Source of the DNA: Noviluteimonas sp052115395 | GTDB lineage: Bacteria > Pseudomonadota > Gammaproteobacteria > Xanthomonadales > Xanthomonadaceae | Direction: 5' to 3' (one strand) | Assembly: GCA_052115395.1 (NCBI GenBank) | Contig: JBFRGO010000003.1 | Length of the DNA stretch: 64,000 bases | Shown: piece after piece, positions 44,512-53,050 of the stretch | Numbering within the stretch: the first letter of the stretch is position 1 | Layout: every line of letters begins with the position of its first letter | Program-made: the position numbers and the translations under genes | The notes under the pieces: generated by a model | Told to the model about the DNA's origin: nothing | What the model saw: the letters and a program-made list of their open reading frames with translations, nothing else | The model's database searches: none

Positions 44512-47500
44512 ATGCGAACTGGAATGGACTCGGGAAACTCGTCGGTGCTGGGGAAGTTGCTGGCGATAATTGCCATTTCACTGTTCCTGGCTCTGGGCTC
44601 GCAACCTGCGCGAGCGCAGATGAAGAACTCCCAATTCGTCGGGCAAAGTGTGCCCACACGCATGGTAGTGGGTCGAACTTACTCGGCCCTGGTGCAGATG
44701 AGGAACACGGCGGCATTCGGGTCATGGAGCACTGCGATTCAGATCGGATCCCAGAATCCGCAGGACAACCTGGTCTGGGGCGTCAACCGCGCCAACGTCT
44801 CTGCAACTACCGGTGCGAACCAGGTCGGCAACTTTCCTCTAACCATCGTCGCGCCGTCGACGCCTGGCGCCTACAACTTCCAATGGCGTACGTTGAGCGG
44901 AACCACGTGGTTCGGTGCAACGACGCCAAACGTGGTCATCAACGTCTACTCTGATGCAACGCAATCGGTATCCCTGACCGAGCCCGCAAACGGCGCGACG
45001 TACACAGTGGGGTCGACGGTCTGGTTGACCGCGGACGCGGACTTTTTCAACGGAGTTGAACGCGTCGAGTTCTGGATCGATGGTGTTCTGGTAGCCCAGG
45101 ATGCATATCCCATCTATCAGGCTACGTGGACTGCAACCCTCGGTTCTCACACTATCGTCGCCAAAGCTTTTGCGGGCTCGACGATGACTTCCACGGCGGC
45201 GGTCACTTTCAATGTTCTGCCGCCGCCCAACACGCCTCCGACCGTCGCACTCACCGCGCCGGTGAATGGCGCAACACAGCCGACCTTAAGTGCGATGGCG
45301 TTCTCGGCATCTGCAAACGACAGCGATGGCATCGTCCAACGGGTGGAGTTCTGGGTCGATGGTGCACTCTTCGCGCAGGACACGACCGCGCCGTATTCGG
45401 CCGTATGGACCGTCGTAATGGGCACGCATTCCGTTGTTGCGAAGGCTTACGACGACGGCGGCGCAAGCGTTGCGAGCGACGCCGTGATTGTGACTGGTAC
45501 GAACAATCTGCCGAGTGTCGCATTGACGTCGCCGGCAAGCGGAGCCAGCGTATCCGCTGGCTCGGCAGTGCCGATGACAGCGACTGCGAGCGACGTCGAT
45601 GGCAGCATCCAGCGCGTGGAATTCTTGGTCGATGGCGTAGAAGTCGGAGAGGACAACTCGGCGCCGTACTCGGTGACGTGGGCCGCGAAGGTCGGCAGCC
45701 ATGCCATCACCGCCCGTGCTATCGACAATATGGGCGGAATGACGACGACGGGCGCCTCTCTCATCACGGTTACGCCTCCCTCCCCGCCACCGGCCAATGT
45801 CAGTTTGGTGAGACGCTACGTCTACGACGCCCACCAGCGGGTCTGCAAAGTGATCGAGCCAGAGTCGGGCGCAACTTTGTTCCACTACGATTCAAGTGGC
45901 AATGTCGATTGGAGCGCGACGGGCCTGCCGTTGACAGCAGCCACTAACTGCGCGTCTGACGAGGCTGTCGCGCAGGCGTCCGGACGCGTCGTGCACCGCA
46001 CTTACGACGCGCTAAACCGCTTGAAGACGATGCAGTTCCCGGACGGTATCGGTGATCAGTCATGGCAGTACGAAAAAGATGGTTTGCCCAGCCGGGTCGA
46101 GGCGCAGAACCCCGGGGTAACGGTGGTCAATACGTATGCCTACAACAGGCGCAGATTGGCCATCGGCGAGACGGTGTCGCAACCTGACGGTAGTACATGG
46201 GGGCTGAGTTACTTTCCAGACCGAAATGGCAACCTGGCGCGCGTCCTTCAGCCTGACGGCGAGATGATCGACAATTCGCCAAACGCGTTGGGTCAGCCGA
46301 CCAGCGTTTCGAGTCAGTACGCGACGTATGCATCAAATGTCAGTTTCTTTGCGAACGGCGCTCTGCGTCAGTTCACCTACGGCAACGGCATCGTCCACAC
46401 AATGGCGCAGAACATGCGCGGCTTGCCGGAGCGCAGCCGCGATATTGGCACGACGGTGATCCTCGACGACACCTACGACTACGATACGCTCGGCAATGTC
46501 ATCGCGATCACGGATGCCGCGCGCTCGGGATACGGTAATCGCGACATGACCTACGACGATCTCGATCGCCTTATCGAGGTGGATTCGCCGATGTTCGGTG
46601 CCGGAGGTGCACGCTACGGATACGATAGTGTGGACAACCTCATTTTTGTGAGGGCGCCGGGCCGCGATCAAACGTACTGGTACGACGGCAGTAATCACCT
46701 CACCAACGTGCGCGATTCAGACGGCGCCAGCGTCGTAGGCATGGACTACGATCCGCAGGGCAACCGGACCAACAAGAACGGCACGCACTATGAGTTCGAC
46801 ATCGGCAACCGGTTGATGACGGTGCGATATGGTAGCGACGAGATCGAAGAGTATCGATACGACGGCAACCGGCGTCGCGTCTTCTCGTGGAAGTCCGCCG
46901 ACAATGCGACGATCTTGCGCTCGCAATACGATCAGAACGGCGTATTGCGGTATCAATTCTCGAATCGTCGTGGTCAGGCAATCGGCTACGTGTATTTGGG
47001 ACGGAGCCTGATCGCCAAGCGCTTGCTGCCAATCGGTGGCGGCGCCGCGACGATCGAATACCTGCATACAGATGCGCTTCGCAGCCCGGTCGCGACCACC
47101 AACGCGGCCGGCACGTTGGTTTCACGCAAGGACTACGAGCCGTACGGCTCGCCACTGGATGGCGTCTTCACGGATGCGCCTGGTTTCACTGGGCACGTCA
47201 TGGATGAGAAGACGGGGCTGACGTACATGCAGCAGAGGTACTACGACCCAAGCATCGGCGCGTTCCTGTCCATCGATCCGATTGCGGCGGACAAGGCGAC
47301 CGGTGCAGGATTCAATCGTTACTGGTACGCCGGCAACAGTCCTTACAACAACGTCGACCCAGATGGTCGCGGTCAGAATCCGTTCCAAATACCCGCTGGC
47401 ACGCCCACAGTCTTGCCCCGCACTCCGCAGGATGCGGCCGACATCGTGCATCGCCAAGCCACGCCGTCGTCGACCCTTGCGTTGACGGCTTCAGTCGGGG

Positions 47501-47952
47501 GCAGCCTTGCGGGCGGTGTCCCATACTTCAGTAGCGGTTCGGTGCAAGGCTCAGTTGGTGTCCATATTCCGCTTGCCGCGAATCAACCCGTGACCGTCTA
47601 CGAGCAGAAGGCGGCGATGATCAACATATTTGGAGGGTCCGCCTCGACGGCCGGCCAGTCCGACTCGATGCAGTGGGCAGGCGGGCTCTCGGCCGACTTG
47701 GGTTGGCAAGTTGGCCTGACTAACGGGCAGCCGGGCGGGACGGCAATGGTTACAAACGTGGTCACACCCGCTTTTACATTTTCGTACGAATCGGGTACGG
47801 ACGGTACTTGGGGCATCAACGTTGGGCCAGGCGCTTTCGGCGTTAGCGTCAGCCAGCAATTAGTGGACAGCAACCCGATCATCGTGCTGCCGACCGTTAC
47901 AATTAACGCGCTCGAAGTTGAGGCAATGGAAGTCGAAGATGGCACTCATTAG
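44512..47952 (+). CDS. RHS-repeat protein with Ig-like domains, core and variable C-terminal domain
   Basis: A 1146-residue secreted protein. A signal peptide ends near ARAQ (residue ~36); an NBR1-Ig-like domain follows (~37-145, SQNPQDNLVWGVNR, GAYNFQWRTLSGTTWFG), then three Big-type Ig repeats (~155-435, VALTAPVNGAT...RVEFWVDG). YD repeats run ~440-885, and the RHS core is at ~890-950 (GHVMDEKTGLTYMQQRYYDP, NSPYNNVDPDG). The last ~195 residues are unlike the rest, Gly/Ser- and beta-rich, with no toxin family I recognise. This matches polymorphic toxin layout. Starts at 44506 or 44467 are possible; AGGGG favours 44512. The 3' end overlaps the next gene. Confidence 0.85.
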   Translation: MRTGMDSGNSSVLGKLLAIIAISLFLALGSQPARAQMKNSQFVGQSVPTRMVVGRTYSALVQMRNTAAFGSWSTAIQIGSQNPQDNLVWGVNRANVSATTGANQVGNFPLTIVAPSTPGAYNFQWRTLSGTTWFGATTPNVVINVYSDATQSVSLTEPANGATYTVGSTVWLTADADFFNGVERVEFWIDGVLVAQDAYPIYQATWTATLGSHTIVAKAFAGSTMTSTAAVTFNVLPPPNTPPTVALTAPVNGATQPTLSAMAFSASANDSDGIVQRVEFWVDGALFAQDTTAPYSAVWTVVMGTHSVVAKAYDDGGASVASDAVIVTGTNNLPSVALTSPASGASVSAGSAVPMTATASDVDGSIQRVEFLVDGVEVGEDNSAPYSVTWAAKVGSHAITARAIDNMGGMTTTGASLITVTPPSPPPANVSLVRRYVYDAHQRVCKVIEPESGATLFHYDSSGNVDWSATGLPLTAATNCASDEAVAQASGRVVHRTYDALNRLKTMQFPDGIGDQSWQYEKDGLPSRVEAQNPGVTVVNTYAYNRRRLAIGETVSQPDGSTWGLSYFPDRNGNLARVLQPDGEMIDNSPNALGQPTSVSSQYATYASNVSFFANGALRQFTYGNGIVHTMAQNMRGLPERSRDIGTTVILDDTYDYDTLGNVIAITDAARSGYGNRDMTYDDLDRLIEVDSPMFGAGGARYGYDSVDNLIFVRAPGRDQTYWYDGSNHLTNVRDSDGASVVGMDYDPQGNRTNKNGTHYEFDIGNRLMTVRYGSDEIEEYRYDGNRRRVFSWKSADNATILRSQYDQNGVLRYQFSNRRGQAIGYVYLGRSLIAKRLLPIGGGAATIEYLHTDALRSPVATTNAAGTLVSRKDYEPYGSPLDGVFTDAPGFTGHVMDEKTGLTYMQQRYYDPSIGAFLSIDPIAADKATGAGFNRYWYAGNSPYNNVDPDGRGQNPFQIPAGTPTVLPRTPQDAADIVHRQATPSSTLALTASVGGSLAGGVPYFSSGSVQGSVGVHIPLAANQPVTVYEQKAAMINIFGGSASTAGQSDSMQWAGGLSADLGWQVGLTNGQPGGTAMVTNVVTPAFTFSYESGTDGTWGINVGPGAFGVSVSQQLVDSNPIIVLPTVTINALEVEAMEVEDGTH

Positions 47953-48214
47953 CTTGATGACGCTGTTCTTTGGGCTGGTGTCCGTGGTGCTGCGTGGGCG
48001 CGTCATCGACGCGCTCAAGGAGGCCGGAGTGTTCGAGAAGGCCGGATCCCCACGACGCATCTATTACAGCGACCTTCTTCATTTCCGCCTGCTTACGCTG
48101 GCAGGTGGCGGGATCGAGCATAGACATCGGGTCGTGTTCATTCTCTATTTTGTGGCGACGATGCTGTTTCATTTGGGACTCGTGCTCATTCTTTTGTCGG
48201 CATGGTGGCGGTGA
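47939..48214 (+). CDS. small membrane protein, candidate immunity to the RHS C-terminal domain
   Basis: A 91-residue protein with two hydrophobic segments (residues ~1-18 and ~67-90, VVFILYFVATMLFHLGLVL) flanking a polar, basic middle (RVIDALKEAGVFEKAGSPRR). The ATG lies 14 nt inside the RHS stop end, with GGAAG in front, which implies coupling. Immunity genes for RHS toxins sit exactly here, and a membrane location would fit a toxin acting on the envelope. No family recognised; the immunity role is inferred from position only. Confidence 0.6.
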   Translation: MALISLMTLFFGLVSVVLRGRVIDALKEAGVFEKAGSPRRIYYSDLLHFRLLTLAGGGIEHRHRVVFILYFVATMLFHLGLVLILLSAWWR

Positions 48215-48477
48215 TCCGGGTTGCCCGCCGTCCAAAGCGAGAGAGGCAACAGAATGGATATTTCTGTACCGGGGCGTAGCACGCCGCCATCGAGCGCCGT
48301 CTGTTCTGAAATGTTCGTTTCTGGCCAATGCTTCAAAGCCGTGACGCGCATTTCGGAGACGCAAACGCAGCTCGCGAACAGCGCCTAAAAACGCACTAGC
48401 ACGCGCTAAGTCGCGCTGCATTCCAAGGCCCATCTCGGGTCATTTCAGTTTTCTTCGATACGCGATAGCGTCGGGCC

Positions 48478-49355
48478 GTGGGCACGTCATCGACTCAGCG
48501 ACCTATACCCGTCGCGCAATATTTGCGTATGTCCACGGAGCACCAGCGGTATTCCACGACGAACCAAGCCGAGGCAATTGCGAAATACGCCGAGCAACAC
48601 GGTATGGAGGTCGTGCGTACGTACGAGGACAGTGGTAGGAGCGGTCTCACGTTGGCAGAGCGCCCTGCGCTGCAGGAACTGCTAGCAGACGTTCACAGCC
48701 CCGTGCGTCGCTTCAAGGCAGTCATCGCATTCGATGTGAGCCGGTGGGGGCGTTTTCAAGATGTCGACGAGAGTGCGTACTACGAATTCGTATGCAGGCG
48801 GGCAGGCGTGGAGGTTGTGTACTGCGCCGAGCCATTCGGGGATGTGCCTGGGCCGATGTCGGTTGTCATTAAGAGCGTGAAGCGCGCGATGGCGGCGGAG
48901 TTCAGCCGTGAGCTTGGTCGCAAGGTTCACGCGGGAAAGTGCTTACTTGCCCGTCGCGGCTACCACATGGGCGGAATGCCAGATTTCGCGCTCCAGCGCG
49001 TGTTGGTGTCCGAGGATGGCGAAGTGAAGGGCCGCCTCAAGCGCCACGAGTTGAAGTCCATCCAGACAGATCGCGTCTTGTTGGAACCTGGCGACCAGCT
49101 CGACGTGGCCCTCGTGCGTCATAGATTCGGTCTCTTCGTGAGACGTGGCTGCGCGAGGCCGACGTTGCCCGCGTTCTGAACTGGTCCTGCTACCCAAGTC
49201 GGACGGGCTTGTACGACTGGTCAGGTCAGACGGTCCGACGGTCGGGCGTTTTCCGACGCTGTAAAAGGCCGCCATTGGTAACAGCGCAGATCAGTAGTCT
49301 GGTGCGAGCTCCCGCGGCAATAAGGAAAACGCCGCCTCGTCTCGGTCGCGCCTGA
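48478..49355 (+). pseudogene. serine recombinase, frameshifted and truncated
   Basis: The GTG-started frame (48478-49179, 233 aa) is a serine recombinase catalytic domain: PVAQYLRMSTEHQRYSTTNQ with the nucleophilic Ser, YEDSGRSGLTLAERPALQELL, AFDVSRWGRFQD, AAEFSRELGRKV. Homology then continues in another frame from 49149 (LREADVARVLNWSCYPSRT), open to 49355, so a frameshift lies near 49140. The zinc-ribbon and coiled-coil domains of full-length proteins (~450-550 aa) are missing. The upstream gap 48215-48477 shows no feature. Confidence 0.78.
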
Positions 49356-49490
49356 GTGTAGCCCGCCTAATCTAGAGACGAATAGAAAAACAATCGGAGG
49401 AAATCAAACGTCCCGCCGAGCGACGCGACGGGAAAAACTAAGCCAGAGCAATGGGCGCGGAGCGCGAAAATTGGCAGCGGAACCGCGTTT

Positions 49491-49510
49491 TGCTGACCAA
49501 GTGCTGACCA
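49491..49510. repeat. paired TGCTGACCA sites near attR
   Basis: TGCTGACCA at 49491-49499 and 49502-49510, 11 bp apart, matching the pair at 40423-40442. They are likely integrase arm sites at the other end of the element. The stretch 49356-49490 holds nothing that I can identify. Confidence 0.5.
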
Positions 49511-49512
49511 AC

Positions 49513-49535
49513 AAAAAACCGCCTTTCGGCGGCTT
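49513..49535 (-). terminator. terminator downstream of tRNA-Pro (island copy)
   Basis: On the minus strand CCGCC-GAAA-GGCGG is followed by TTTTTT, a compact GNRA-loop terminator 22 nt beyond the tRNA 3' end. The island seems to have brought a replacement for the displaced chromosomal terminator. Confidence 0.85.
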
Positions 49536-49553
49536 TTGCTAACGGCTTGATTT

Positions 49554-49633
<80 letters not shown>

Positions 49634-49801
49634 ACAGCCGAGCCGCGAATTCTAGCGGGGCGCCCGAGGTCGAGGCAAGCCTTGGATGCTGCGGATATGC
49701 GGTGGTCGAGGGGCGTGGCGCCCAGCCGCTAGACTATGCGGCTTGCGGCCGGCCGCGGCGGATTGCCCGGTGCCGGCCTCCTTCGACCCCTGGAGCCCGC
49801 T

Positions 49802-51169
49802 TTGAGCACGCCGATCAAGCCCCGCACGCCATCGGGCGTCATGGAACTGCTGCCGCGCGACCAGATCGCCTTCCAGCGCATGCTGGACACGATCCGCCGG
49901 ACCTTCGAGCAGTTCGGCTTCCTGCCGGTGGAAACCCCGGTGATGGAGCTCTCGGACGTGCTGCTGACCAAATCCGGCGGCGACACCGAGCGGCAGGTCT
50001 ACTTCGTCCAGTCCACCGGCGCGCTCGACAACGCAGGCAAGGAAGGGCGGCCGGAGCTGGCGCTGCGCTTCGACCTCACGGTCCCGCTGGCGCGCTACGT
50101 GGCCGAACATGAACACGACCTCGCCTTCCCCTTCCGCCGGTACCAGATGCAGCGCGTCTATCGCGGCGAACGCGCCCAGAGCGGGCGCTACCGCGAGTTC
50201 TACCAGTGCGACATCGACGTGATCGGCAAGGATTCGCTGTCGCCGCGCTTCGATGCGGAGATCCCGGCGGTCATCGCGTCGGTGTTCGAACACCTGGCCA
50301 TCGGCGACTTCACCATCCACTTCAACCATCGCAAGTTGTTGCGCGGCTATTTCGAAGGCCTGGGCATCGGCGATGGCGAGCAGCAGACCGGCGTGCTGCG
50401 CGAACTGGACAAGCTCGACAAGCGCGGCCCCGATGCGGTGCGCGCCACGCTGCTGGGCGAGGGTTACGGGTTGGCGCAGGCAGTGGTCGATGCGCTGATG
50501 GCGTTCTCGCAGGTGCGTTCGACCGGGCATGCCGATGCGTTGGCGAAACTCGATGCCTTTCCGCAGGGAACGGCGCTGTTCGAGGAAGGCCGCGCCGAAC
50601 TGCGCGCGATCCTCGCGCAACTCCAGGCCCTCGGCGTTCCCGAACACCGCTACGCCTTGAATCTCTCGATCGCACGCGGCCTGGATTACTACACGGGCAT
50701 CGTCTACGAGACCTTCCTCGACGCGCACCCGCAGATCGGTTCGATCTGTTCGGGCGGTCGCTACGACAATCTCGCCAGCCACTACACCAAGTCGAAGTTG
50801 CCGGGCGTCGGCATTTCGATCGGCCTGACGCGCCTGTTCTACCAATTGCAGAAGGCCGGGCTGGTGTCGACGGCGGCGAGCTCGGTCGACGTGCTCGTCT
50901 CGTTGATGGACGACGCGCAGTTGCCCGATGCGCTCGCGCTTTCGCAGCGCCTGCGCGGCGCGGGGTTGAACGTGGAAACCCAACTGGAGCCGCGCAAGCT
51001 CGCCAAGCAGTTGCAATACGCCGATCGCGCCGGCATCCGCTTCGTCGCCATCCGCGGCGAAGAGGAAATCGCCCGCGGCGTGGTCGCGGTGAAGGACATG
51101 CGCAGCGGCGACCAATTCGAGCTCGCCGAAGCAGACTTGCCGGCAAAGTTGCAGGAGACCATCCGATGA
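49802..51169 (+). CDS. hisS: histidyl-tRNA synthetase
   Basis: A 455-residue class II synthetase: PSGVMELLPRDQIAFQ, motif 2 FRRYQMQRVYRGERAQSGRYREFYQCDID, the HisA peptide LARGLDYYTG-like segment (SIARGLDYYTGIVYE) and motif 3 GVGISIGLTRL. The TTG start at 49802 is preferred because GGAG lies before it and the protein then matches the family N-terminus; an ATG at 49736 would add 22 residues. A TAGACT box (49730-49735) may be its -10 element. The stop overlaps the lyase start. Confidence 0.94.
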   Translation: MSTPIKPRTPSGVMELLPRDQIAFQRMLDTIRRTFEQFGFLPVETPVMELSDVLLTKSGGDTERQVYFVQSTGALDNAGKEGRPELALRFDLTVPLARYVAEHEHDLAFPFRRYQMQRVYRGERAQSGRYREFYQCDIDVIGKDSLSPRFDAEIPAVIASVFEHLAIGDFTIHFNHRKLLRGYFEGLGIGDGEQQTGVLRELDKLDKRGPDAVRATLLGEGYGLAQAVVDALMAFSQVRSTGHADALAKLDAFPQGTALFEEGRAELRAILAQLQALGVPEHRYALNLSIARGLDYYTGIVYETFLDAHPQIGSICSGGRYDNLASHYTKSKLPGVGISIGLTRLFYQLQKAGLVSTAASSVDVLVSLMDDAQLPDALALSQRLRGAGLNVETQLEPRKLAKQLQYADRAGIRFVAIRGEEEIARGVVAVKDMRSGDQFELAEADLPAKLQETIR

Positions 51170-53049
51170 GACCCGTTCGCCTCGATGGCCGCTCGCTGTC
51201 GCAACGCATGTTGGTGGAAGTCGCGCACGGCGCGATCGTGGAACTCGACGTCGATTCGCTGAAGGCCGTCGCTCGCGCGTCGGAATTCCTCGCCGAGCAG
51301 GTGTCGCGCGAAGAACCGATCTATGGCGTGTCGACGGGTTTCGGCAGTAATGCCGACAAGCTGCTCGGCGGCCATCCGGTGCGCGAGGCCGATGCCGGTC
51401 GCTCGCTGCATCGCGAACTGCAGAACAACCTCATCGTCACGCACGCGGTATGCGTCGGCGAACCCTTCCCGCGCGAAGTGGTGCGCGCGATGTTGTGCAT
51501 CCGCATCAACACGCTGCTGCGCGGGCATTCGGGCATCCGCGTCGAGACGCTGCAGGCCCTGGCCGCGCTGCTCAATGCGGGGGTCGTGCCCGTCGTGCCG
51601 CAGCTGGGTTCGGTCGGCGCGTCCGGCGACCTCGCACCGCTGTCGCACCTAGCCATCGTGTTGATCGGCGGCGGCGAAGCCTTCGTCGACGGCGAACGCG
51701 TGTCCGGTGGCGAGGCGCTGCGGCGCAAGGGCCTGCATCCGGTGACGCTCTCGTACAAGGAAGGGCTCGCGCTCAACAACGGCACGGCGCAGATGCTCGC
51801 GTGCGGTGCGCTCGCCCTGCAGCGCCTGGAAGAATTGCTCGACACGGCCGACATCGCCGCGGCGATGACGATCGATGCCTTCGCCGGTCGCCTGGGTGCT
51901 TTCGCCGAACAAGTGCACGCGCTGCGCCCGCATCCGGGCCAGGTGCACGTGGCGACGCATCTGCGCCAGTTGCTCGAAGGTTCGACGCTCTCCGACATCC
52001 CGTATCACCTCGTGCCGAAGTTCTGCACGTGGGCGCCCGATGCGTGGGACGACGAGGCGTCGCACGCGCATGCGTTCGATATCGCCTGGAACTGGGTGCC
52101 GTTCACCGCGCGCCACGGCCGCGAGAAGTTCTACACACGTTTCCGCCCGTTCCGCGGCGGCAAGAAGCATCAGCCGCAGGACAGTTATTCGCTGCGCTGC
52201 ATTCCGCAGGTGCATGGCGCCGTGCGCGACGCTGTGGAGCAGGCCAAGCGCGTGTTCGACGTCGAGCTCAATTCGGTCACCGACAATCCGCTGGTTTTCC
52301 CTGATGCGCAGGCCGAACACGTCGAGGAGCAGGTGATCTCCGCCGGCCACTTCCACGGCATGCCGCTCGCGCTGGCGATGAGTTACGTCAAGGCCGCGAT
52401 CCCGGTGCTCGCTTCGATCAGCGAGCGCCGCCTCAACAAGCTGCTCGACCCGGCGACCAACGACGGCCTGCCGGCCTTCCTCATCGGCAACGAGGACGGT
52501 ACCGAATCCGGGCTGATGATCGTGCAGTACACCGCCGCGGCCATCGTCAACGACCTGGCGAGCCGCGCGATGCCGGCATCGGTGTATTCGATCCCGACCA
52601 GCGCCAATGCCGAAGACCATGTGTCGATGGGCGCGAACGAAGCGCGCCACGTGCTCGCGATGGTCGCCGACCTGGCCAAGGTGCTGGGGCTGGAACTGAT
52701 GACCGCCGCGCAGGCGCTGGATCTGCGCCGCGACATGATCAACGCCGCGCGTTCGCTCGCCGATCGCGCGGATGCCGAAGGCTTCGCGGCAAAAGTGCAG
52801 GGCGGCCCGCCGAAGGACGCGGCCGAGCGCGCACGTTTCCTCGCGGAAGTCGATGGGCTGCGCGCGGAACTCGCGCAGGCGGCCGATTTCCGCCCGGGCC
52901 GCGCGGTGGAAGCGGCGCATGCCGCGATCCGCACGCGCATCGAGCCGATGGCGCGCGACCGCGCGCTCGACGGCGATGTCGCGATGGCGGTGCGGCTGGT
53001 GGCGGAGAACGTCGTGCTCGATGCCGCGCGTGCAGCCCTGAACGACTGA
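51166..53049 (+). CDS. HAL/PAL/TAL family aromatic amino-acid ammonia-lyase
   Basis: A 627-residue MIO enzyme eliminating ammonia from histidine or an aromatic amino acid. The MIO triad Ala-Ser-Gly is at ~152-154 (GSVGASGDLAPLSHLA), Tyr53 in YGVSTGFGS is conserved, and NSVTDNPL is intact. The selectivity pair (NNLIVTH) is closest to histidine lyases. About 55 extra residues at ~277-337 (KFCTWAPDAWDDEASHAH, RFRPFRGGKKHQPQ) and a longer C-terminus set it apart from 510-residue HutH. It overlaps hisS by 4 nt; no other hut genes are near. Confidence 0.85.
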   Translation: MRPVRLDGRSLSQRMLVEVAHGAIVELDVDSLKAVARASEFLAEQVSREEPIYGVSTGFGSNADKLLGGHPVREADAGRSLHRELQNNLIVTHAVCVGEPFPREVVRAMLCIRINTLLRGHSGIRVETLQALAALLNAGVVPVVPQLGSVGASGDLAPLSHLAIVLIGGGEAFVDGERVSGGEALRRKGLHPVTLSYKEGLALNNGTAQMLACGALALQRLEELLDTADIAAAMTIDAFAGRLGAFAEQVHALRPHPGQVHVATHLRQLLEGSTLSDIPYHLVPKFCTWAPDAWDDEASHAHAFDIAWNWVPFTARHGREKFYTRFRPFRGGKKHQPQDSYSLRCIPQVHGAVRDAVEQAKRVFDVELNSVTDNPLVFPDAQAEHVEEQVISAGHFHGMPLALAMSYVKAAIPVLASISERRLNKLLDPATNDGLPAFLIGNEDGTESGLMIVQYTAAAIVNDLASRAMPASVYSIPTSANAEDHVSMGANEARHVLAMVADLAKVLGLELMTAAQALDLRRDMINAARSLADRADAEGFAAKVQGGPPKDAAERARFLAEVDGLRAELAQAADFRPGRAVEAAHAAIRTRIEPMARDRALDGDVAMAVRLVAENVVLDAARAALND

Positions 53050-53050
53050 C

